Assembly: GCF_037893015.1 (NCBI RefSeq)
Contig: NC_133663.1
Location: 142,979,297-143,043,296 of the forward strand
From: Macrotis lagotis
Taxonomy: Eukaryota > Chordata > Mammalia > Peramelemorphia > Peramelidae
Length of the DNA: 64,000 bases
Reading direction: 5' to 3'
The notes below the pieces were generated by a model. The model worked only from the letters and a program-made list of their open reading frames with translations. It was not told the DNA's origin and did no database searches. Position 1 is the stretch's first letter, and every line of letters begins with the position of its first letter. Positions 32,483 to 44,339 of the stretch are shown piece after piece. The position numbers were made by a program, and so were the translations under genes.

Positions 32483-34576
32483 ATTTTTTCCATTAAAGAT
32501 TTTATTTATTTTGAGTTTTACTATTTTCCCCAAATCTTGCTTCCCTCCCACTACCCCCCACAAATGGCATTTTGTCAGGCTTTACATTATTTCCTTGTTA
32601 TATATTGATCCAAATTGATTGTGATGAGAGAGAAATCATATCCTTAAGGAAGAAACATAAAGTATAAGAGATAACTAGATCAGACAATAAAATATCAAGA
32701 TTTTTTTTTCTAAATTAAAGGAAATTGTCCTTGGACTTTGTACAAACTCCATGGTTATTTATCTGGATAGAGATGGTATTCGACCATTGAAGACATCCCC
32801 AAATTGTTCCTGATTGTTGCATTCATGAAATGAGTGAGTCCTTCAAGGTTAATAGTTGCCCCCATGTTGCTGTTAGGGTGTACAGTGTTTTTATGGTTCT
32901 GCTCATCTCACTCAGCATCAGTTCATACAAATTCCTCCAAGCTTCCCTGAATTCCCATTCCCTCCTGGTTTCTAATAGAGCAATAGTTTTCAATGGCATA
33001 CATATACCATCCCCCAATTGAAGGATATTTACTTAATTTCCAATTCTTTGCCACCACAAACAGGGCTGATATGAATATTTTTGTACAAGTCATGTTTTTA
33101 CCCTTTTTCAGGATCTCTTCAGGGTATAGACCCAGTAGTGATATTGCTGCATCAAAGGGTATGCACATTTTTGTTACCCTTTGTGCATAGTTGCAAATTT
33201 CTCTCCAGAAAGACTGGATGAGTTCACAGCTCCACAAATAATATAATAGTGTCCCAGATTTCCCACAACCCTTCCAAGAATGTTCATTATCCTTTCTAGT
33301 CATATTGGCCAATCTGAGAGGTGTGAGGTGGTACCCCAGAGAAGCTTTAATTTGCATTTCTCTAATAAGTAATGATTTAGAGCAATTTTTCATATGATTT
33401 TCGATTGCTTTGATCTCCTCATCTGTAAATTGCCTTTGCTTATCCTTTTACCATTTGTCAATTAGGGAATAGATTTTTTTTTAATATGACTCAGTTTTGT
33501 GTATATTTTGGAAATGAGTCCTTTGTCATAAAAATTAGTTGTAAAGATTATTTCCCATTTTACTGCATTTCTTTTGATCTTGGTTACAGTGGTTTTGTCT
33601 GTGCAAATGTTTTTATATTTAATGTAATCAAAATCAGCTATTTTGTTTTTAGTGATGTTGTCCCTCTCCTCTTTAGCCATAAACTGCTTACCTTTCCATA
33701 GTTCTTAAAGGAATACTACTCCTTCATCTCCTAGTTTGGTTATAATACTGTTTTTTATGTCTAAGTCCTGTATCCATTTTGATCTTATCTTGGTATAGGG
33801 TGTGAGGTGTTGGTCTAATCTTAGTCTTTTCCTTACTAACTTTCAATTTTCCAAGCAGTTTTTATCAAAGAGAGACTTTTTATCCCAGTAGCTGGCCTCT
33901 TTGTGTTTATCAAACAGCAGATTACTATAATCTTTTCCTGCTACTGTACATAGTCCATTCCACTGGTGCACCACTCTGTTTCTTAGCCCATACCAGACAG
34001 TTTTGATGACTGATTCTTTATAACAAAATTTTAAATCAGGTATGGCTAAGTCTTTCTTTTATAATTTTTTATTGAATCCCTGAAAATTCTTGACTGTTTA
34101 CTTCTCCATATGAATTTACTTACAACTATTTGTAACTCTTAAAGTAATTTTTTTGGAATTTTGATTGGTAGGGCACTTAACAGGTAGTTTTGTTTTGGTA
34201 GAATTTTCATTTTTATTATATTAGCTCTACCTATACATGAACAGTTGATGTTTGCCCAGTTATTTAAATCTGATTTAATTTGCATGAGAAGTGTTTTATA
34301 ATTGTGTTCAAAAAGTTTGTGAGTCTGCCTTGGCAAACAGACTCCCAGGTATTTTATACTGTCTGAGGTTTCTTTGAATGGGATTTCTCTTTCTAACTCT
34401 TCCTGCTGTGTCTTGCTAGTCATATATATAAAACTTGAGGATTTATGAGGGTTGATTTTATATCCTGCAACTTTGCTAAAATTGCTAATTGTTTCCAGTA
34501 GTTTTTTGGATCATTTCTTGGGATTCTCTAGGTATAAAAATCTTGTTATTTGCTAAGAATGAGAGTTTTGTTTAAT
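32483..34576 (-). mobile_element. 5'-truncated L1 (2.1 kb) with 12-bp TSD
   Basis: The minus strand begins in the RT thumb region (frame 34,423-34,139 with IKYLGVCLPRQ, CIGRANIIKMKILPK and LLSALPIKIPK). It passes the late ORF2 part (33,680-33,462: DFDYIKYKNICTDKTTVTKIKRN), then the C-terminal domain, then a 3' UTR ending in a T-rich run (A-tail on the minus strand) at 32,483. The flanks are AAAAAGCTTTTT at 32,471-32,482 and 34,577-34,588, exact. The RT catalytic FADD region is absent because truncation falls after it. Divergence is low compared with most L1 copies here. Confidence 0.95.
32923..33393 (-). pseudogene. L1 ORF2 C-terminal domain remnant
   Basis: A 156-codon open piece. It starts MKNCSKSLLIREMQIKASLG, then LTPLRLANMTRKDN, GCGKSGTLLYYLWSCELIQSFW, CIPFDAAISLLGLYPEE and FISALFVVAKNWK. 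This matches the ORF2 C-terminal Cys-containing domain (family IREMQIKTTMRYHLTP, CWWDCKLVQPLW, IPFDPAIPLLGIYP, FIAALFTIAKTW). The spacing of the C residues is kept. There is no start codon context or upstream RT, so it is a relic. Confidence 0.9.
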
Positions 34577-34588
34577 AAAAAGCTTTTT

Positions 34589-35130
34589 CAATAGAATGGA
34601 ATGGAGGAAGGCAAGGGGGAATGAGTGAGCCTTCATTCTCATCAAAAATGACTCAGAGACAAAATAACATTCAAACCTTATAGGGTATAGAAATCTATCT
34701 TACTCTAGAGAAAAATGAGTAGATGGGGATGGGATGAGGGGGAATGAGGGGAGGGAATGGGGTAATAGGTGATAGACGAGAAGGAAGATTGTGGGAGGGG
34801 GTACTCAAATACAACACACATTTGGACAGGACCAGGATGCAGGGAGAGAGAACAGAATAAATGAGTTTGGGGAGGAATAGAGTGGAGGGAAATACAGCTA
34901 GTAATAGCAACTGTGGGAAAAAATATTGAAGCAACTTTTCTGGTGGACTTATGATAAAGAAATTAACTCACCCCAGAGACAGAGCCATTGGAATTTGAAC
35001 ACAGACTGAAGTAATATTTTTTCCCCTCTCACTATTCTTGAGGTTTCTCCTCTTCTTGGGAGGAGGAGGTGGTTTTATGTTTACTATTATAGCAAAATCA
35101 TTTTAATTGTATAAAATAAATAAATCTAGA
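34589..35130 (+). mobile_element. HAL1-like 3' tail
   Basis: From GGAATGGAGGAAGGCAAGGGGGAATGAG through ATGACTCAGAGACAAAATAAC, a G-rich zone (34,720-34,800), AGCAACTGTGGG, GGTGGACTTATGATAAAGAA and GGAGGAGGTGG. The A-rich end is TATAAAATAAATAAATC at 35,110-35,127. The same order, reversed, is found at 11,752-12,000 and 60,540-61,020. There is no coding sequence. Confidence 0.75.
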
Positions 35131-35174
35131 TCCTTCTTAAAAAATAACATATTGGTCAAGTGTCACTTTGATTA

Positions 35175-35590
35175 AAAAAAAAGAAGGAAAAGGAAAATTC
35201 TGTGATAATCAACTACAATAGATCACTAAGCTCTTCTTAGCAATGCAATGATCCAAGAAAACTCCAAGATTTGTAATGGAAAATGCCATCCACATTCACA
35301 GAAAAACCTATGGATTATGAATGCAGTTCAAAACATATTATTTTTCCTTCTTTTAAATATTGTATTATGTTCATTTTTTCTTATGATTTTCCCCTATTGC
35401 TCTAATTCTTCTTTTGCAATTTGACCTATATGGAAATATATTTAACATGAGTGAACATGTATAACCTCTGTCAGATAGCTTGTTGTCTTAAAGAGATAGG
35501 GAAAGAATAAGGGGAACATTTTCTAGCTCAAAATCTTTAAAAAAATAATATTGAAAACTATCTTTACATGTAATTGAAAAAAGTAGAAAA
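35175..35590 (+). mobile_element. L1 3' UTR, old subfamily
   Basis: GTGATAATCAACTACAATAGATCACTAAGCTCTTCTTAGCAATGCAATGATCCAAG, GGAAAATGCCATCCACATTCACAG, a T-rich middle, and an end at TATTGAAAACTATCTTTACATGTAATTGAAAA. It is the same 3' UTR class as the copy at 42,590-43,400. Confidence 0.7.
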
Positions 35591-35679
35591 AATGTTTTCA
35601 CTCTCTTCTAAAAAAAGAATAAAACCAAAGATTTTGGTTAGAAAAGGTGTAACCCAGAAATATTGTAATAAAGGAAATG

Positions 35680-35815
35680 TTCTCATATAGAGTAATGGCT
35701 TATTAGATAGTGGTATATGAATATAATACAATGCTATTGTGCCATAGCAATGTGAATTTTTCAAGTTCATGGAAAACTGGAAATGCCTCTATGTAACTTA
35801 AAAAATAAATTAAAC
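35680..35815 (+). mobile_element. L1 ORF2 end fragment
   Basis: GTGGTATATGAATATAATACAATGCTATTGTGCCATAGCAATGTGAATT resembles the YMEYYC(A/S)IKN codons near the ORF2 end, followed by a short decayed piece. Confidence 0.55.
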
Positions 35816-36232
35816 AGAAATGTATATGATAACAATTTCCCCTATTAAAACGAAGTTCCTTTTTGTGCTTATTTAAAAAAAAACAGTATTTCAAGGATGT
35901 GATCAATCCCTCCCTCAACATTTTTTATGTCAATATTTTTGCTATGTTGGCCACCTTGGTATAGTACAGCAAATAAGATGAAATCTTTTATACTTTCGAT
36001 ATTTTAATTTTCTTCCTCCTTTTCTAATGATATATCTATATACATGTATACAAGAATATATGCACACACACATATGGATATACAAACACATATATAACAG
36101 TGTATATATTATGCCATTTGATTTATTAATAAATCTTAGACTATATTTTCAAATATATGGATAAACATATTTATATGTGACATAAATATACACACATTTT
36201 ATGTATATTGACCTTCTGTAGTGGACACTTTG
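35816..36232. other. Anonymous sequence with TA/CA-rich patch
   Basis: No gene. Imperfect ATATAC/CACACA low-complexity sequence lies at 36,028-36,110. Confidence 0.5.
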
Positions 36233-36246
36233 CTATACTCCTTTTC

Positions 36247-36413
36247 TTTTTTTTTTTCTTTTTTTTTTTTAGGTTTTTGCAAGGCAAATGGGGTTAAGTA
36301 GCTTGCCCAAGACCACACTTCTAGGTAATTAGTAAGTGTCTGAGACTGGAGTTGAACCCAGATACTCCTGACTCCAAGGCCAGTGCTTTATCCATTATGC
36401 CACCTAGCCACCC
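36247..36413 (-). mobile_element. SINE (WSINE1-like) with 14-bp TSD
   Basis: The minus strand reads GGTGGCTAGGTGGCATAATGG to CTTGGGCAAGCTACTTAACCCC, ATTTGCCTTGCAAAAACC and an A-rich tail. CTATACTCCTTTTC occurs exactly at 36,233-36,246 and 36,414-36,427. Confidence 0.96.
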
Positions 36414-36491
36414 CTATACTCCTTTTCCATGTTATCTTTAATTATTTGCTTTAGCACATAAATGCTTGTACATCCCTATAAGTACTTTTTT

Positions 36492-36634
36492 TAGGTTTTT
36501 TCAAGGCAAATGGGGTTAAGTGGCTTGCCCAAGGCCACACAGCTAGGTAATTATTAAGTGTCTGAGACTGGATTTGAACCCAGTTACTCCTGACTGAGGC
36601 CAGTGCTTTATCCATTAGTCCACCTAGCTACCCC
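36492..36634 (-). mobile_element. SINE (WSINE1-like) with TSD
   Basis: The minus strand reads GGGTAGCTAGGTGGACTAATGG to the CCATTTGCCTTGAAAAAACC tail, with a small deletion in the GGAGTCAGG block. It is flanked by ATAAGTACTTTTTT (36,478-36,491) and ATAAGTATTTCTTT (36,635-36,648). It has the same orientation as the neighbour 80 bases away, but its TSD differs, so the two insertions are independent. Confidence 0.94.
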
Positions 36635-36648
36635 ATAAGTATTTCTTT

Positions 36649-37506
36649 ATTAAAATTTCTCTCATTTATAATTTTGATTCTTCAAAGACTGTGAAATCTA
36701 TAATTCATTGCTGCACTGAATCATACTGAGAATATTGGCATTAAAATGCTGTATGGTTCAGGTAGTGTTTTGAAGATTTTAAAAGAATTACGAAAATTAC
36801 TAAATGCAATCTGGACTAATGTCTTCGTCCTGTTAGATTTTGGACAATTTTATTGTCTTGTTGCATTGGTAGTCTAAGGTTTATAAATTAAGGTAATGAC
36901 TCATCTGACTGCCTATCCAAATAATGGCCTTAAGTAGGAAAACATTCTTTTTTTGTACTTTGATTATAATGCTAATATCTTTTGAATGGCTGGATTTAAT
37001 TGAGGAGTATTTGTAGCATTTTGCAACTTGACAAAATCTGTACAGTTTTATGTAAATTAAGCATCTTGAAGCAGATGACTTCTAGTGCACAGAATCTGTA
37101 CTGTTTCCATTAAACAGTACAATTTAGGTTTCTTTTCAGGGATAAATATATGCATCACTTTTTTTTATAATTTCTTTATCATTGCTTTATAATATACATA
37201 ATAACATTGAGACAAAAGAATTCTAACAATTCTCCTAAATTTTAATCATGTTAATTTGAAAATAATCAGCTGCAAAAATTTTCAAAGAAATGCTAACTGA
37301 AAACTAATAGGTTCTATCTCATGCCCATAAATGTGCAGAAAATAATTAAAAGTAATGACATTCAATAATACCTCAAGTTGATAGACACATTTCAGACCAG
37401 TCTAAGGGAATTATTTGGGATATAATAAACAATAAAGAAATGACAGGCTGATGGTGAGGTTTGTGCTTTTCATATAAATGTTTTCCAAAGGAAAAATAAC
37501 ATGTTT

Positions 37507-37509
<3 letters not shown>
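36649..37509. other. Unique-looking sequence, no gene
   Basis: About 860 bases without any recognised repeat or frame. It holds a perfect 10-bp hairpin at 37,097-37,121. Confidence 0.5.
37097..37121. repeat. Perfect 10-bp inverted repeat, 5-base loop
   Basis: TGTACTGTTT (37,097-37,106), loop CCATT, then AAACAGTACA (37,112-37,121). The arms are exact reverse complements. It is not part of a recognised repeat. Confidence 0.9.

Positions 37510-37558
<49 letters not shown>
37510..37558. repeat. (TA)n microsatellite
   Basis: About 24 uninterrupted TA units. Confidence 0.98.
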
Positions 37559-37560
<2 letters not shown>

Positions 37561-37961
37561 AAATATTCTGTAATTAGGCAAAAAAGGTGCAAGCATTTTA
37601 CTGTCATGTTTTGATCCAGATATAAAATAGTAAACCAACATAACATCTTTGGGGAAAAAAAATCTGACTCATCTTTCATGAGTCACTCTTAGTCATCTCT
37701 GCCTAATCTGTAAGAAACAGAACAAAATTACTACCTATGGAGCTAAAGTTTTTCTCTTTAAAAGCCAATGAATGATTTGGCTTTATGTTAGCCTTAGGCA
37801 AAATTATGAATGAATGAAATTTTCAAATGCATCCTCATTCCATTTTTTAATATTTCTTTCCAAAATCTGTCTGGTGACATATTGTTCTGCTATATTGTGG
37901 GTTCACATTGTATGTATTAATATGTATAATATTCTATGTATTATAATTATTAATTAATTAT
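37559..37961. other. Anonymous sequence
   Basis: No gene or repeat family recognised. Confidence 0.4.
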
Positions 37962-38045
37962 TAGTAGCTGGAGCCCAAATTTGAACTCAGGTCCTACTGA
38001 CTCCTAGGCTGGTGCTCTATCCACTATGCCACCTAAGTGCCCCGG
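37962..38045 (-). mobile_element. SINE fragment (head half only)
   Basis: The minus strand has GGGCACTTAGGTGGCATAGTGG, GAGCACCAGCCTAGGAGTCAGTAGGACCTGAGTTCAAATTTGGGC and then stops. The tail half is missing. Confidence 0.85.
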
Positions 38046-38576
38046 GGATTTCTGGGGTTTTTTTGGGGGGAGATGTGGATTTCAAAATTCTTTATAAAAA
38101 CTGAATTTTGTCTAATATGAATTTGCTATAAATCAAAATATATTTATTACAAATAAGGAATTATGAATTCTTGAAATCACCTTTTATTATCCTGTTAATC
38201 ATTCTATATGTAGTTGGCTACCTTATTTATATTCAAGATTAAATCTAGCTACAATGTTTCCACATGAAAGAAAATACACCTCTTCCATAAATTAAAGAGA
38301 CATATTAGCAAACTTATTTTCTTGGTGGAAAGAAACTAATGTTGTCTTATGATAAAAAGAATGAATGGAAGAAGTGCAGTCATTGTATTTCTAGTTAACT
38401 TTTATGTTTAAATGGAATAAATTTTAAAAATCAACACAATTATCTAATTTTGACATAAAAAAATGTCTTATGTACTTACAGCCAAGTAATGGTTTACTCA
38501 TAACCAAAAAAAAAGCCACCCTTGGCTTGAAGGAAGCTAGATATTCTAAATAGCATACTCTTTCAGTGCTGATGTT
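38046..38576. other. Anonymous AT-rich sequence
   Basis: No gene or repeat family recognised. Confidence 0.4.
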
Positions 38577-38590
38577 TTTCATGGATTTCT

Positions 38591-39420
<830 letters not shown>

Positions 39421-39461
39421 TCATGGATTTCTGAGGAAATTTTGAATACATAGGAATACAC

Positions 39462-39502
39462 ACATATCTATCTATCATCTATCTATCTATCCATCTATCT
39501 GT
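39462..39502. repeat. (ATCT)n microsatellite
   Basis: Ten or so ATCT units with minor interruptions. Confidence 0.95.
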
Positions 39503-39599
39503 ATATATACACAAGCATACAGTATATATAGGAAAGTGGGAGGATTAAAAATAGTATAAAATTGACTGAACATGCTAATGTATATTGAGTTAGTTGCAA

Positions 39600-39800
39600 A
39601 TTGGTAGATTGTTGTATCTGGAATAAGGGAGACCTGAGTTCAAATTTGATATCAGAGACTTAAAGGTTTTCTAAATCTGACCAACCAGCAGTCCTCTCTG
39701 TCTCAATTTCTGTTTTAAAGTTCAAATGAGATATTATTTGTAAATAGTGTAATACCTGAGACAGAGAAGACCATTCATAAATTACAGTTCCCTCTGCTGA
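39600..39800 (+). mobile_element. MIR-like SINE
   Basis: GGGAGACCTGAGTTCAAATTTG, GTCCTCTCTGTCTCAATTTCTGTTTTAAAGTTCAAATGAGATATTATTTGTAAATAGTGTAATACCTGAGAC follows the MIR order (TCAGTTTCCTCATCTGTAAAATG ... AATGAGATAATGTATGTAAAGCGC). It is old. Confidence 0.7.
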
Positions 39801-40261
39801 CTGGAGAATATCTCTCTAGATTAATGTATTTTTGAAATTGTTATTGCAATAGGTGCTTTAATTCACATAGATTATTGGTTAACTTCAAAAGAAAAATAAA
39901 TATTTCTTGAGGTAGAAATATTCCATAAGAAGTATAAATGATTTGATCTTATTTTTCTTCAAATATGCTTCAAAATCTTAAGGAGGAAAAAGGAACTTCC
40001 CTTAATATCCTTTGAATGGAATTAGTTTTAGCTTATCAAGAAAGCTATACTTGGAGTAGATTTTTAAAATTGAGTTTTTCTAGAAAGCTCTTGAAATGAA
40101 ATTCTCACATCCTGAATTTTCTAAGACATGCCATGTCTTTTATATTTATAATTACCTTTATAATTAATTGATTATATACAATAATTAATTGATTATATCC
40201 AAATATACACTAGGCTAAAATATAAAGTTTTGTCCATAATTTTCAAAGAATATTATACCAG
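39801..40261. other. Anonymous sequence with an 18-bp direct repeat
   Basis: No gene. ATAATTAATTGATTATAT occurs at 40,160-40,177 and 40,181-40,198. Confidence 0.6.
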
Positions 40262-40520
40262 GGAACCATGACAATCAAGTGGATTGGATTTGAATTGAGG
40301 GGTTGCTTTGCTAAGTTACCATTCTTATTTTTTCCTCCAGAGCCATTGGAGTCCAGTGATCAGAGATGAATCAAGGTGACTGGAGATGGCCTTGGATGAA
40401 GGGCAATGAGGGTTAAGTAACTTTTGGAAGGTCACACAGCAAGTAAGTGCCTGAAGTTGGATTCAAACTCCTGTCCTCCTGATTCCAAGGCCACTGATTC
40501 ATGTAGCTGCACTAGAATGA
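40262..40520 (+). mobile_element. MAR1-like CORE-SINE, antisense-tRNA tail version
   Basis: The head words GTGGATTGGATTTGAATTGAGG, CCTCCAGAGCCATTGGAGTCCAGTGATCAGAGATGAATCAAGGTGACTGGAGATGGCCTTGGATG match the elements at 7,848 and 17,025. The tail differs: GGGCAATGAGGGTTAAGTAACTTTTGGAAGGTCACACAGCAAGTAAGTGCCTGAAGTTGGATTCAAACTCCTGTCCTCCTGATTCCAAGGCC, the antisense of a tRNA-type SINE body. The copy at 45,440 has the same junction, so this is a family structure and not a chance insertion. Confidence 0.75.
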
Positions 40521-42294
40521 TGTATACATCAAACTATGCTCCTAGTTCTTCCTTCTTTTGGAAATGTTTTTGCTATGCTGCCTATAAGGCTACTCTAATC
40601 ATAAAGTTCTATTCAAGTAAATATAAATTTAACTTGAATACCATTATATAGCTTCCCTTTCACACATTTTACTTTATATTAAGGCATCTCACTCTGAGAT
40701 TTATTGATCTCCTATAGATAGCCACATTAAATTTTAATCTTGTTTGAAGTCTATTTGAGAAGAAACAATTATTTATAAATACCTTTTCAATTTTTCCTTC
40801 TGAATTTAGTCTCCAAAGTTTAGTAGAGTCAGTTAAATTCAATGAAGAGAACCATATATTAGCAATCTTTTGCTCATGCTAGTGGTTGTTTATTTTATCC
40901 AACACCAGGAGGCACTTGTAGATAAAGCAAATTTTTCTAGTGATGTCAAAAAGAAATTGCCACTTTACCTCAGTTCCTTTCTTTTGTGGTTGGCAACTGT
41001 TTTCCTTGTTAGTTTAAAGTAGGAAACCATTGTTTATTATCCAATTAATATCTTGGATTTTGTTCTGACATTTGGAAAATACCCATTTTATTGATTTGCT
41101 ACATTTTAATGTACCCTGACTCCATGAGCATGATCCAGTGGAATCAGAATTGCAAACATGACATTTGTTTAATTGTGAATTATATTTCAATCATGATATT
41201 TAAACAACAAGCACTGCAATTCTTCATTCTCTCTCACACACAGGTACCACAAAACCAGTTCATATATACACATCAAAAGCAAGAGTTCTAGAATATCATT
41301 TAGAAGCCAAAACTCAGAATCTTCCATGGAGTGTTGAAAGCTCCAATCCTGAATTCATATATTTCCTGCAAATTATACACATCATAACCTAATTCCCTTC
41401 AAATCTTTTCTACACTGGAGCTCTGAGAGCATTGCAGTTAACTCAATTAGGAAGCAAGAGAAGCAGGAACAGATTCTATGCCATTTTTTTGCTTATAATT
41501 TTGTCTTTAGCATCAATCTCTAGTCCTGCTTTTCTAGCGCATTTTAATTTGACTGCCCTCTCACTAGGCTTTGGAAGATACATAATTAATGAACCAGTGA
41601 AATGAAGTCAAGGGCTCTCCATGAGTGAAGAAAAATCCCTCTAACCACTTATTTGGTGCAGTATATCTTTGCTCTGGCTCACAGACCTTTCATATCATAC
41701 TACATGCCACATTTTGCCTGTTAACTGGTGGCAAGAATCTTTGAGATGAGTCCATATGAACCTTGGACCACAAGAGACAAAATAGAGTGGTGAATTCACA
41801 TCACAGACAAGAAATTGCCTCAACTGCCTGGCTTAGAAGTCATTGGTATTGAGGCTACTCCCTTAGAACTCAGAGCCATTAAAGTTCTTCAACATCATCA
41901 TACTTAACAGTAGTTGTCTGTTGAACTGGAAGATACAAAACCAGCCAAAACAGTCAACTTTTAATGTTCCCCAGGCAGCCTGCTATTTTCTATTTTGTTT
42001 CGGTCACCTGTCCAGTCAGTGATTATCTTCCATGAATTCTGTGCAACATGCATCAGATTCCTTGATTAAAACTTATAAGGTTAGTTTTAGAAGCATCAGC
42101 ATTTTCATTCCTGCCTCCCAGAACATATACAGAATTTTGAAAAATCATCTAATTTACCCATTTGCACTTTGAACTACTACAAAATAATTTCAGACAGATC
42201 AAAATGTAACTTTTTAGTAAAGATTTCCTTGAAAGGGGATTTCACTTACAGTCATTCATTGCAATTCTTAGTCATTCACTCCAGGTGGTCCACA
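40521..42294. other. Repeat-poor sequence, no gene recognised
   Basis: About 1.8 kb with no recognised retroelement and with a more even base composition than its surroundings (41,380-42,120). No splice-flanked frame or family motif is visible. Confidence 0.5.
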
Positions 42295-42400
42295 GGATGG
42301 TGTGATGAGGCTGGAGTCAGAAAGATCTGAGTTCAAATTTTCACCACTTGGTAAGGCATTTAATTTCAAATTGCCTCAGGTTTCCTCATCAATCCTAGAT
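42295..42400 (+). mobile_element. MIR-like fragment
   Basis: GATGAGGCTGGAGTCAGAAAGATCTGAGTTCAAATTTTCACCACTTGGTAAGGCATTTAATTTCAAATTGCCTCAGGTTTCCTCATC is a compressed MIR core. Confidence 0.6.
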
Positions 42401-42589
42401 GGATATGTCGAACTAAAGTTAGCAAATTTCATTGCAGTTTAATCTTTTCTTCTAATCAAAACTCCATTTTTCTTCTAGAAGTGGTATGCCTAACCTATGA
42501 TCTGTTGATATCAGTCTTTGAGTTATTTTTGTGCTGAATGAATGGTGGTATGGGTTGCATTTTTTTCTGTATGTGCCTCTTGTTTTTTG

Positions 42590-43400
42590 GATGAGGTGGG
42601 CCAGAAGAGCTAAAAGGACACTAATGCATTATTGGTGGAGTTATGAATTGATTCAACCATTCTGCAAAGGTAGTTGTAACTATGCTCAAAGGGAAACTAA
42701 ATTATACATATTTTTTTTGTTCTACAATATCACTTTTAGATCTATATTCCAAAAAGCCATAAAAATTGGAAAATGAGCAAAATATTTATGGCAGCCCTTT
42801 TCGTGGTGTTAAACTTTTGAAAATTTAGACAATGCCCATCAATTAGGAATGGTTTAAAATGTTGTTGTATATGAACTTAATGGAATATTGTTCTGCAATA
42901 AGAAATGATTAGCAAGCAATTTTCAGCAAAAACAAAGGAGACTTTTATGAACTGATGTGGATTAAAATGAGCAGAACCAAGAAAGCATTGTCCATAATAT
43001 CAGCAACATTGTGTGATGATCAACTGTGATTGCTTCAGCTCTTCTCAACAAAGGAAGAATCAAAGAAAAGTACAAGATAAAGAGCTGAAGAACTCTGAAT
43101 GCAGATCAAAGTATACTTATTTAACTTACTTTATTCTTTTTCATTTTTTTGGAATATTTTCTTCTTTCACACATGTTAGTAATATGTAAATATATTTTAT
43201 GAGATAATACATTCATGCCAAATTATCTGTCATTTTAGGAAGGGGGAATCATTTTAGGAAGAGGGAAGGAGAGAAGGAAAGGAAAAAAAATTGGAACTCA
43301 TAATCTTGTAAAAATGATTACTAAATAGTGTCTTGAAATCTAATTGGAAAAATAATTAAATGTTATTAAAAGAAATAAATATTTTTTAAAAAGGAAAAAT
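42590..43400 (+). mobile_element. L1 3' end, old subfamily
   Basis: ORF2 C-terminal domain: AAGGACACTAATGCATTATTGGTGGAGTTATGAATTGATTCAACCATTCTG encodes TLMHYWWSYELIQPF. A decayed FMAALF(V)-type block follows at 42,785 (TTTATGGCAGCCC). The 3' UTR ends in TCTAATTGGAAAAATAATTAAATG. The 3' UTR class matches 35,175 but not 25,296. A small duplication of CATTTTAGGAAG lies at 43,231-43,262. It carries stops. Confidence 0.8.
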
Positions 43401-43472
43401 AGAAATTATTGTCCATCTATTAATGAATGTTGTTTAGGTGCGTAGTGCATGTATCTATATAAGCATACCCCT

Positions 43473-43493
43473 ATGTGTGTGTGTGTGTGTGTG

Positions 43494-43535
<42 letters not shown>
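43473..43535. repeat. (TG)n(TA)n compound microsatellite
   Basis: About 13 TG units followed by GCA and about 17 TA units. Confidence 0.97.
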
Positions 43536-43542
<7 letters not shown>

Positions 43543-44040
43543 ATGCTTGTCTATATGCATATGATACATATATCTTGTATATAACTAGACCTTTATATAT
43601 TGAATTCCCAAATTGAGTGTGAACTTGTTTCTTGAGGATATTTTATATAAATTTTTTTTAATTTTGTTTTACATTTTTATATATTGCCAACACCGTTCCT
43701 TGCACATAGTAATCAAGTAATGAATGGGGATGTTGCATTTCATTTGACATAATAAAACCAAAAGTAGCAAGTAAAACTAACCAAATTGGACTGGAGGAAA
43801 CTTAAGGATAGTGTATCTCTAAGATAAACATGCATGGAGGGAAGTTCTTTCTTATCCCCCAGCTTAGGTATAAACTAAACTGTTCTAATTGAAGTTAAAG
43901 ATAATGACATTCGGGAAATGCTTCTATTCTATAAATTTCTAAAGTTGTAAGTGTTTCAGTTCTCTGTCTTTCTGTTGTCTAAATCACTGTATCTCTGTCT
44001 TTGTCTCTCTCTGTATCTTTCTGTGTATGTAATTCTATGG
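43536..44040. other. Anonymous AT-rich sequence
   Basis: No gene. A TCTG/TCTC-rich patch lies at 43,960-44,030. Confidence 0.4.
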
Positions 44041-44339
44041 CTCTCAAAGGTGAATTTATTTTTTTGGAGTGGAGGGGAATAAAATATACATTTAAAAAAT
44101 AAAAATATATGCCAGTGAGAATAAAAAATAGTCATAACTGTATTAAAACAAAACTAGATATCTTTCTCTATATATAAAGGAATACCAAGTACTATTCACA
44201 ATTATCTTGTCTGGACAGCATTGAATGGTACCACACCCTTTTTCCAATGGGGAAAAAATCAAGAGTTAGCTTCAAAGCTCATGGGGCAGGGCATGATCCT
44301 TGGGTTGCTAGGATGGCCCTCTCAAAGCTGAATTTATTT
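44041..44339. mobile_element. Unidentified insertion between 21-bp direct repeats
   Basis: CTCTCAAAGGTGAATTTATTT (44,041-44,061) and CTCTCAAAGCTGAATTTATTT (44,319-44,339) differ at one of 21 positions and bracket about 257 bases. The right copy is the target in which the neighbouring L1 is inserted. A T-rich start just inside the left repeat suggests a minus-strand A-tail. I do not recognise the enclosed sequence. Confidence 0.45.
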
